This document shows, piece by piece, positions 5,213 through 10,462 of a stretch of 10,462 nt of DNA; position 1 is the first letter of the stretch, and every line of letters begins with the position of its first letter. This stretch comes from Phycisphaeraceae bacterium (GTDB lineage Bacteria > Planctomycetota > Phycisphaerae > Phycisphaerales > Phycisphaeraceae). The notes below the pieces were generated by a model. The model was not told where the DNA came from. It searched no databases and saw nothing but the letters and a program-made list of their open reading frames with translations. The position numbers were made by a program, and so were the translations under genes. Location: the NCBI GenBank assembly GCA_020850375.1, contig JADZET010000439.1, positions 1 to 10,462 on the forward strand, in the 5' to 3' direction.

Positions 5213-6409
5213 TTAGATCGGGGCGTTGTGTTCTCGCAGGCGGGCGATCTCGCGCGTCGCGCGGCACCAGTCGGGCTCGTTCTCGAATTTCATCGCGTAG
5301 CCCAGCGGCGTCATGGTCAGGATGCGCCAGCCGTCCTTGGGTTTCTCGTAGAGCGAGGCGTTCTCCTGCACCTGGGCGCGGACGAACAGGTCGGGCCGGA
5401 GTGACAACAGGTGCTCGAAGAGGTCGTAACCTGAGCCTTGGATGGTGGCGATGGTGTGGAAGATGGGCGTCTGGCCACCGAGGCCGTCGCGGCTGATCTC
5501 GGCAGGGGCGTTGATGTTTGCGCCGTGGCGGAGTAGGACGTCGAGGCACGGGCGTTCGCCGAACTCGGCGGCGACGTGCAGGAGCGTGACGCCGTGCAGT
5601 GATAGGTGGTTGCCGTAGGGCAGGTTGACACGACGATGGATGAGAGAGGAGTCTTTGCGGAGGCGATCGCTGAGCGACTCGGCGCGGCCGCGGTGGATGT
5701 CCATGACCGGGCCGTTCTCGAAGGCGGCGCCGGCGGCGATCAGAAGGTCGATGCACTGGTGCTTGCGTTCGAGGCCGCCGCGGTGGTAGGTGCCCAGGAC
5801 CATGCTCAGCGGCGTCTGCACCGTGGGGTACTTGGACGTGGTGCGATCGGAGAAGTTGACGTCGGCGCCGTGGCCGATGAGGAAGCGCAAACCCGTCGGG
5901 TTCTGGACTTCACAGACGGCGAGGATGATCGGTCCGTAGTGGCCGCCGTACTCGCCATTGACGTCGGCGCCGTGCTCGATCAGGCGTTCGGCCATGTCGA
6001 CGTGGCCGTGCATGGCGGCGCGGGCCAGGGCGAGGTCCAGGTCGTGCTGGGTGGGGGCGCCTTTTGACAGAGCTTTTTCGAGGGCATCGAGGTCGCCGTC
6101 ATTGGCCGCGGTGGGTATGGCGCGGGAGCGATCGGCCCGGGCGGTGGCCTGCTGGGCGGAAGCGATGACGCGGTCGTGCAGGGCGGACCAACTCTTAAAG
6201 CCGTGAGCGCGGGCGACGGCGAGCTGGGCGTCGTGCAGGGCGACGTCGGCGCGGCGGAGGTTGTCATCGCTGAGGCCGGCCAGGTGCGGCACGGTGTCGC
6301 GCAGGCGTGCGAGGGCCTGGGGATCGCCGGCATGGCAGGCCTTGAGCAGGGCCTTGGCTTGTTTACGCAGGTGCTCGAGATTCGGGCGCGCGGGCAGAGA
6401 TGGGGACAT
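5213..6409 (-). CDS. Ankyrin-repeat protein with N-terminal planctomycete-type helical module
   Basis: This 398-residue protein has no signal peptide or membrane segment, so it is probably cytoplasmic. Residues 9-84 (NLEHLRKQAKALLKACHAGD, then ADVALHDAQLAVARAHGFKSWSALHDRV) form a helical module that I associate with many planctomycete and acidobacterial ankyrin proteins. Ankyrin repeats follow from about 96 to 340: the clearest are AAMHGHVDMAERLIEHGADVN (131-151), LRFLIGHGADVN (174-185), CIDLLIAAGAAF (219-230) and TLLHVAAEFGERPCLDVLLRHGANIN (275-300), with divergent repeats to the end. Ankyrins bind other proteins; the partner is unknown. The ATG at 6409 is preceded by GGAAGG (6414-6419). It lies downstream of the glycoside hydrolase pair after a 185-bp gap, probably with its own promoter, and ends tail to tail with the DeoR gene. 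Confidence 0.85.
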   Translation of the reverse strand: MSPSLPARPNLEHLRKQAKALLKACHAGDPQALARLRDTVPHLAGLSDDNLRRADVALHDAQLAVARAHGFKSWSALHDRVIASAQQATARADRSRAIPTAANDGDLDALEKALSKGAPTQHDLDLALARAAMHGHVDMAERLIEHGADVNGEYGGHYGPIILAVCEVQNPTGLRFLIGHGADVNFSDRTTSKYPTVQTPLSMVLGTYHRGGLERKHQCIDLLIAAGAAFENGPVMDIHRGRAESLSDRLRKDSSLIHRRVNLPYGNHLSLHGVTLLHVAAEFGERPCLDVLLRHGANINAPAEISRDGLGGQTPIFHTIATIQGSGYDLFEHLLSLRPDLFVRAQVQENASLYEKPKDGWRILTMTPLGYAMKFENEPDWCRATREIARLREHNAPI

Positions 6410-6594
6410 GACGCCTTCCTTCCGTGTGGCCCGGTGTCCGCGGAGTCGGGCGGGAAAGAAGGTGGGAGTTGTACGGTCGGAGGTGGGTTAAACCCTTCCC
6501 GCGGACGGGACGCGCCCCTGGCACGTTCAGTGCACCGTACCTGGGCGCGGCCAAGGGAGCAAGGAGTTTTGTGTGTGCGGCGAGCTTCGGGGGG
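6410..6594. other. 185-bp intergenic region with small palindromes
   Basis: This gap between the GH36-like stop and the ankyrin start holds no convincing gene. It contains a near-perfect palindrome GGGTT-A-AACCC (6485-6495), a short hairpin TCCCG-CGGA-CGGGA (6497-6510), and a looser inverted repeat with CGCGCCC (6511-6517) against GGGCGCG (6543-6549) enclosing GCAC/GTGC (6521-6524, 6530-6533). No T-run follows any stem on the - strand. The region should hold the end of the glycosidase transcript and the ankyrin promoter, but I cannot name -35 and -10 boxes with confidence. Confidence 0.5.
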
Positions 6595-8604
6595 TTAGAA
6601 AAGCAGGCGGTAAGTGTAGAGGCCGAAGCTCATGGCCCCCGGAAGTTCGATACTCAGCCGGCCCAGGTCGTCGACACGCGTCCGCAGGGAGGGCTTGCCC
6701 TGGCCGGCGATGAGGGTCAGCTCCACCTCGCGGCCGGCGAGGCTCCAGGTCTCGACAGCGGCGGTGGGGCGGTCGTTGAATTCGCGGAAGAAGAGCAGGT
6801 AGCCGCCGTCGTCGCGTTGGGACTGGAAGCCGGTCCAGCCTGTGCCCGAGGGCTCCTGGCCGATGGGGAAGATCCGGCCGGCGTGGATGCGCTCCTGGTG
6901 CTCGCGGTAGGTGCGGACGAGGGGAGCGATCTCGAACGCCTCGGGGGGTAAGTTCGAGGCCTCGAACCAGGCCAGCGGTTGGGCCATCATCGTCACGGCG
7001 AAGCAATAGTCGAAGGGGATGTTGCAGGGGGCGAGGGGGTCGTTCTCGGCGTACTTCTCTGTGTTCCGCCACTTGTTGAGGAACTCGATCTGGAGCGATT
7101 GGGGCGGGACGTAGCGGGCGAGAAGCCAGAGGTTGCGCAGGGTCCAGTGGGGGTAGTAGTTCGACCAGTCGGTGTAGCGGTTCTCGAGGAAGAGGTTGCC
7201 GTAGTCGTTGAGGTAGTGGTAGCCTCCGCGTCGGCCGGCGGTGACGTCGAGGTTGAAGACGGCCTCTTGATTCGTCGCCTCGAGCACGCGATCGAGCATC
7301 GCCCGGAAGTTGATGTCGGCCGTCTTATCGGGGAGGGTGACGCCGTCGATCTTGAAGGTGCGGACGCCGTGCTCCCGGAAGAGTTGGATCAGCACATCCG
7401 CGTCCTTCTGCCAGTTGGCGAAGCTGTCGTCGGTCGAGGGGTTGAACCAGAGGCAGAGCTCGATGCTCAGCTCGCGGGCGCGCTTGGTGATGGGGGCCAG
7501 GCCGTTGGGGAATCGCTCGGGGTTGATGTGCCAGTAGTCGGGTTGCCGCCAGATGGCCTTGAGCGTGCCGCCACTGCTGGCGGAGTTGCTCGAAACGCCC
7601 TGCTGCCAGCCATCGTCGAGCTGGAAGTGGGTGACGCAGAGTCTGGCGCCGGCCTCGAGCTCAGCCAGGGCGAACGCCTCGCCCAGGCGGGCGTCGCGGG
7701 ATCGGTCGCCCCAGGTGTTGAGCATGATCATGTGGTCGCGGCCGGGCTCGGCGCGACGGATACGCTGCTGATAGCCGCGGAGGTTCGTGAGGAGCTGCTT
7801 CTCGTCGCTGGGGCCGACGCCGGTAACGAAGCTGTAGGCCCGCGTCCAGCGATCGGGCGTGATGTCGCGCGGGGCGATGCCGGCGCCGACGAGGCGGACG
7901 GCCTGGCGGTCGACGACGAAGTCGCAGCCGGGGTAGGTCAGTTGAACGTCGGAGCAGGGGGCCTCTTTGAGGATGAAGATCCCGGCCTGGGCCAGGGGGT
8001 CGGCGATCAGCAGGAGATTCGCCGGGATGTAGATCGGCTGGACGTAGGAGAGGACGGCCCGCTCGGAGACGAGGTTGTTGCGGCGGTCGGTGATGTCAAA
8101 GAACTGCACCCCCCGGAAATGGAGGTGGGGGCGGTCGAAGCACATGCGCTCGAGGACCTCGGCGATGAGCTGGCCCTGGCGGGCGGCGGTGAGGTTCTCG
8201 ATGTTGGTCAGGCTCGAGGCGCTGGCGGCCTCGGACTGCCAGATGCCGGTGGTCCTGCCGCGGAGGAAGAAGTCGCAGGCGATGGCGGGGCAGTCGTCGT
8301 AGAGACGGAACGAGCGGCGGATCTCCAGGCCGCCGAACCGCGAGGAGCAGTCGACGCGCAGGTGGGCGTGGTGGATGGGGCCGTCCGGGACGGGGATGAC
8401 CTCCATCTTGCCGTCGTGCGGGGTGGGGTCCTCGCCGGGGAAGGCGCAGTCGGTCTCGTAGCCGCCGAGGCGCCAGATATGTCCGGTGGTCAGGTCGGTG
8501 AGGTCGAGGCTCAGCAGGTTGCCCTGGTTCCAGCGGACCCGCCGGCGGATGCGGTTGTTCTCGAGGGTCAGGACGTCGTTCTTGATTTCGGCGTGACAGT
8601 TCAT
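6595..8604 (-). CDS. GH36-like (clan GH-D) alpha-galactosidase-type glycoside hydrolase
   Basis: The start ATG (8604-8602) overlaps the upstream stop as ATGA, with GGAAGG at 8615-8620 ten bases before it; a longer reading frame upstream of this ATG is only a shadow of the GH116 gene. The 669-residue protein has an N-terminal beta-sandwich-like region (about 1-285) and a TIM barrel with clan GH-D signatures: FQLDDGW (327-333), LWFNPS (385-390) and FKID (417-420). D420 is the expected nucleophile. The proposed acid/base is D479 in ENRYTDW, 59 residues later, close to the 60-residue spacing in Thermotoga TmGalA. A C-terminal beta domain (about 575-669) completes the fold. It probably removes alpha-linked galactose or a similar sugar from oligosaccharides. 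No signal peptide is present, so it acts in the cytoplasm. The normal GH36 CxxGxGR-like segment is replaced by NLDVTAGRRGGYHYLNDYGN, so specificity may differ. Confidence 0.76.
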   Translation of the reverse strand: MNCHAEIKNDVLTLENNRIRRRVRWNQGNLLSLDLTDLTTGHIWRLGGYETDCAFPGEDPTPHDGKMEVIPVPDGPIHHAHLRVDCSSRFGGLEIRRSFRLYDDCPAIACDFFLRGRTTGIWQSEAASASSLTNIENLTAARQGQLIAEVLERMCFDRPHLHFRGVQFFDITDRRNNLVSERAVLSYVQPIYIPANLLLIADPLAQAGIFILKEAPCSDVQLTYPGCDFVVDRQAVRLVGAGIAPRDITPDRWTRAYSFVTGVGPSDEKQLLTNLRGYQQRIRRAEPGRDHMIMLNTWGDRSRDARLGEAFALAELEAGARLCVTHFQLDDGWQQGVSSNSASSGGTLKAIWRQPDYWHINPERFPNGLAPITKRARELSIELCLWFNPSTDDSFANWQKDADVLIQLFREHGVRTFKIDGVTLPDKTADINFRAMLDRVLEATNQEAVFNLDVTAGRRGGYHYLNDYGNLFLENRYTDWSNYYPHWTLRNLWLLARYVPPQSLQIEFLNKWRNTEKYAENDPLAPCNIPFDYCFAVTMMAQPLAWFEASNLPPEAFEIAPLVRTYREHQERIHAGRIFPIGQEPSGTGWTGFQSQRDDGGYLLFFREFNDRPTAAVETWSLAGREVELTLIAGQGKPSLRTRVDDLGRLSIELPGAMSFGLYTYRLLF
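8601..8604 (-). other. ATGA stop/start overlap coupling the two glycosidases
   Basis: The TGA of the GH116 gene (8603-8601) and the ATG of the GH36-like gene (8604-8602) share bases as ATGA. This suggests translational coupling and that the two enzymes are made together from one mRNA and act on the same oligosaccharide. Confidence 0.9.
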
Positions 8605-10462
8605 GTGAGGGAGACCTTCCACGTTCTGTCGGCCCGCACGGCTTGCTGCGTGGGGGCGATGTCGAGGGTGCGATCGGACAGGACGATGCGCTCGATGGCC
8701 ATTTCGCCGTGGATGGGCTTGATGGTGAGCGTCGCGCCGTCGAGGGCGAAGGTGCCCCAGGCCGAGCCGGTGGTGAAGAGGCACTTGGCCAGGGGGCCGG
8801 TGCGGGGCGTCAGATAGAGCGTCTTGTCCACGGCGTCGTAGCGGAAGCCGGAGAGGGCGGTGAGCATGCCCCAGCTGGCCAGGGCGCGGGCGTAGTGGTG
8901 GCCGCACTCGAACTCGTTGAAGGGGTTGCGACGCTTGCCGTCGTGTCGCTGGCGGACGGCCTTGACGATGGCCAATCCCTCGTCGACCAGGCCCTCGTAC
9001 ATCAGGTGGCTGGCGACCTGGTACTCGATGCCGGACCAGACCTCGTCGCTGTAGGGGAAGGGATAAGCGGGGCGGCCGCCGTTGGGCCAGGTGCACAGCA
9101 GGAGGCCGGATTCATCCAGGATGGCGTAGATCCGTTGTGGGTTGCAGTGATCGCCCAGGGGCCCCCGGAAGTTGTGTTTGAAGACAGCGGCGATGCAGGA
9201 CTTGACCACGGATTCATCGAGGATGTAGCCCAGGCCTGCGACGTGGGCGGCGAGCTGGCCGAAGACCTGGTCGCTGAGGCAGCCGATGCCGTGCTGGTAT
9301 TTGGGCGCGTCGGGCTTGAGGCAGTCGAAGGTCTGGACGAGGTAGTCGCCTCGGAAGAGCTCCTTCTGCGTCTTGCTCCGGCCGGCGTGGTAGAGGCGTT
9401 CGTATTCATCGGCTGAGGTGTTGTCGCCGAGGTGGCGGGCGATCTTCGAGCCGGCGAGCAAGGCGGCGAGGTAGAAGCACTGGGTCAGGGGATTGGGCCC
9501 CTGGAAGTTGATGTCGTAGGTATTGTGCTGGTCGCCGTCGACGAGGCCATCTTTGTCGCGGTCCCACTGGAACCAGGCGTATTCGAGGGCTTTTTTGGCG
9601 TGGGGCCACATGAATCTGAGGTAATCCTCGTCACCGCTGAAGCGCCAATCGCGGTAGAGCTGGACGATCCCGCCGAGCTGGCCGTCGCTGGCGGCGTGGT
9701 GCCAGTTGGACTTGGGGTCGAAGGCGTGGGTGGGCTTGCCCAACGGCAGGGGGAGGCGGAAGATGATGCCGCCATGTTTGCCGTGCTCGCCGGCCTCGAA
9801 GCTGTACTGGTATTCAGCCCGGCGCATGGTCCGGTGCAGGTCGGGGAAGAGCATGGCCTGCGTCAGGGCGTAGTTCCAGACGTGGGTGCAGGAGCCCTCG
9901 CAGCAGCCGTTGTTGTCGCCGCAACCCTCCCAGCCGTAGAAGGTGCCGTCCTGGAGGCGGAGGCAGGTGGGGCTGTGGAGGATCGAGGCGGTGTTGGCGA
10001 TGGACTCGATGACCTCTAGGGGCAGGGTGCTGTTCCAGAGGGCGTCGGCGAAGGCCTCGGTCCTGCTCTCGAGCTCGGCCTGGCGGGCGAAGAAGTCCTC
10101 GGCGGCGTCCCAGGCGGTGGGGTAGAGGCGGGCGTAATCGTTCTTCCACTTGGGGCGTTCGGAATCTTTTTTGTCGCCCTCGCCCCAGTATTTGATGAAG
10201 TTGGGGAAGCACCAGGAGATGAGGAAGGGCAGGTCAGCCGACTGGCCGGGCGCCAGCGTCACGCACAGGCCCAGACTGCCGGCGGACCGGCTTCCGGGGG
10301 TGTCGTAGGGGGTTTCATTGCCGAGCTGGCCGTCCTTGCTGAAGGTGTCCCAGAAGTGGTGGGTGCTGTCGAACCAGCCGACGTCGCGGAGCCAGCTGGT
10401 GGTGTAGGTGATGTCGGTCCAACTGGTGGTCAGGGCGGCGGTGCCGTGGCGGTGGTCGTCGG
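8601..10462 (-). CDS. GH116-family glycoside hydrolase (beta-glucosidase/GBA2-like), 5' end off the window
   Basis: The reading frame stays open to the right edge (619 residues visible), and the codons 10263-10462 encode family-like sequence (WFDSTHHFWDTFSKDGQL and SLGLCVTLAPG), so the true start lies outside. The visible part ends the N-terminal beta domain and contains the (alpha/alpha)6 barrel. Family motifs are LPFLISWCFPNF, FYGWEGCGDNNGCCEG, CTHVWNYAL, QHNTYDINF, CLSDQVFGQ, YSDEVWSGIEYQVA and NPFNEFECGHHYARALASW. By comparison with TxGH116 (E441, D593), the nucleophile is probably the Glu of GWEG (codon 9927-9929) and the acid/base the Asp of HNTYD (9513-9515). The Glu and Arg of NPFNEF...HYAR match the glucose-binding E777/R786 pair with the same 9-residue spacing. 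It likely hydrolyses beta-glucosides or beta-xylosides. A C-terminal beta domain of about 75 residues extends past the TxGH116 end. It is coupled to the GH36-like gene by a 4-bp overlap. Its location cannot be judged without the N-terminus. Confidence 0.85.
   Translation of the reverse strand, partial: DDHRHGTAALTTSWTDITYTTSWLRDVGWFDSTHHFWDTFSKDGQLGNETPYDTPGSRSAGSLGLCVTLAPGQSADLPFLISWCFPNFIKYWGEGDKKDSERPKWKNDYARLYPTAWDAAEDFFARQAELESRTEAFADALWNSTLPLEVIESIANTASILHSPTCLRLQDGTFYGWEGCGDNNGCCEGSCTHVWNYALTQAMLFPDLHRTMRRAEYQYSFEAGEHGKHGGIIFRLPLPLGKPTHAFDPKSNWHHAASDGQLGGIVQLYRDWRFSGDEDYLRFMWPHAKKALEYAWFQWDRDKDGLVDGDQHNTYDINFQGPNPLTQCFYLAALLAGSKIARHLGDNTSADEYERLYHAGRSKTQKELFRGDYLVQTFDCLKPDAPKYQHGIGCLSDQVFGQLAAHVAGLGYILDESVVKSCIAAVFKHNFRGPLGDHCNPQRIYAILDESGLLLCTWPNGGRPAYPFPYSDEVWSGIEYQVASHLMYEGLVDEGLAIVKAVRQRHDGKRRNPFNEFECGHHYARALASWGMLTALSGFRYDAVDKTLYLTPRTGPLAKCLFTTGSAWGTFALDGATLTIKPIHGEMAIERIVLSDRTLDIAPTQQAVRADRTWKVSLT

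Noticed and set aside
6979..8817. 612-residue open frame on the + strand opposite the GH36-like gene
   Set aside because: Its composition is almost only Val, Glu, Gly, Ala, Asp and Leu, as expected from the antisense of a GC-rich gene. The opposite strand holds clear glycosidase motifs and the frame crosses the junction of two real genes.
8605..9096. N-terminal extension of the GH36-like reading frame upstream of ATG 8604
   Set aside because: The added residues are Arg/Pro/His-rich shadow sequence of the GH116 gene. ATG 8604 has a Shine-Dalgarno and the ATGA overlap.
9537..9539. Possible loss of the GH116 nucleophile (Asp in GLVDGDQHNTYD)
   Set aside because: On working through TxGH116 residue spacing, TYD carries the acid/base Asp and the nucleophile lies further upstream in GWEG, which is intact. 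The Asp here is not the catalytic position.
10260..10262. GTG as start of the GH116 gene
   Set aside because: The frame continues upstream to the window edge with recognisable family sequence (WFDSTHHFWDTF and SLGLCV before TLAPG), so this Val is internal.

Overview
The window is GC-rich throughout and reads like a planctomycete, probably of the Phycisphaerae or a related lineage. The clues are a gene set matching the Planctomycetes/Verrucomicrobia (PVM) type of bacterial microcompartment (BMC) locus, an ankyrin protein with an N-terminal module I associate with Planctomycetes and Acidobacteria, and GH116/GH36-like enzymes for plant or algal sugars. The lineage is inferred from gene content; there is no rRNA or marker gene in the window.

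Left half (1-5180, all + strand): a co-directional cluster. It starts inside a class II (fuculose/rhamnulose-phosphate type) aldolase whose C-terminus carries a cysteine-containing linker and a final amphipathic helix of the BMC encapsulation-peptide kind. A 153-bp gap with an imperfect inverted repeat built of CACGGAG units follows. Next come an NAD-dependent lactate/malate-type dehydrogenase with a malate-type specificity residue, a serine hydrolase of the beta-lactamase/EstB fold without a signal peptide, a class I aldolase-like TIM-barrel protein (FbaB/LsrF/DeoC superfamily) with its own linker and terminal helix, and a DeoR-family regulator. A strong UUCG-capped hairpin lies just before the regulator. 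The likely role is catabolism of a deoxysugar or related sugar phosphate: the aldolase releases an aldehyde that a BMC would sequester, the dehydrogenase balances redox, and the DeoR protein senses a phosphorylated intermediate. Shell proteins, aldehyde dehydrogenase and kinases are not in the window and would be expected upstream of base 1.

Right half (5213-10462, all - strand, convergent with the left half): a GH116-family glycoside hydrolase that runs off the right edge is coupled by a 4-bp ATGA overlap to a GH36-like alpha-galactosidase-type enzyme. After a 185-bp gap comes an ankyrin-repeat protein. The GH36-like enzyme has no signal peptide, so it probably works on imported oligosaccharides in the cytoplasm. 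The two blocks meet tail to tail with only 32 bp between stop codons and no obvious terminator.

No tRNA, rRNA, CRISPR array, insertion sequence or integrase was seen. Candidates for a less described system are the serine hydrolase and the TIM-barrel protein placed inside a BMC-type operon, the second possibly a further cargo enzyme.
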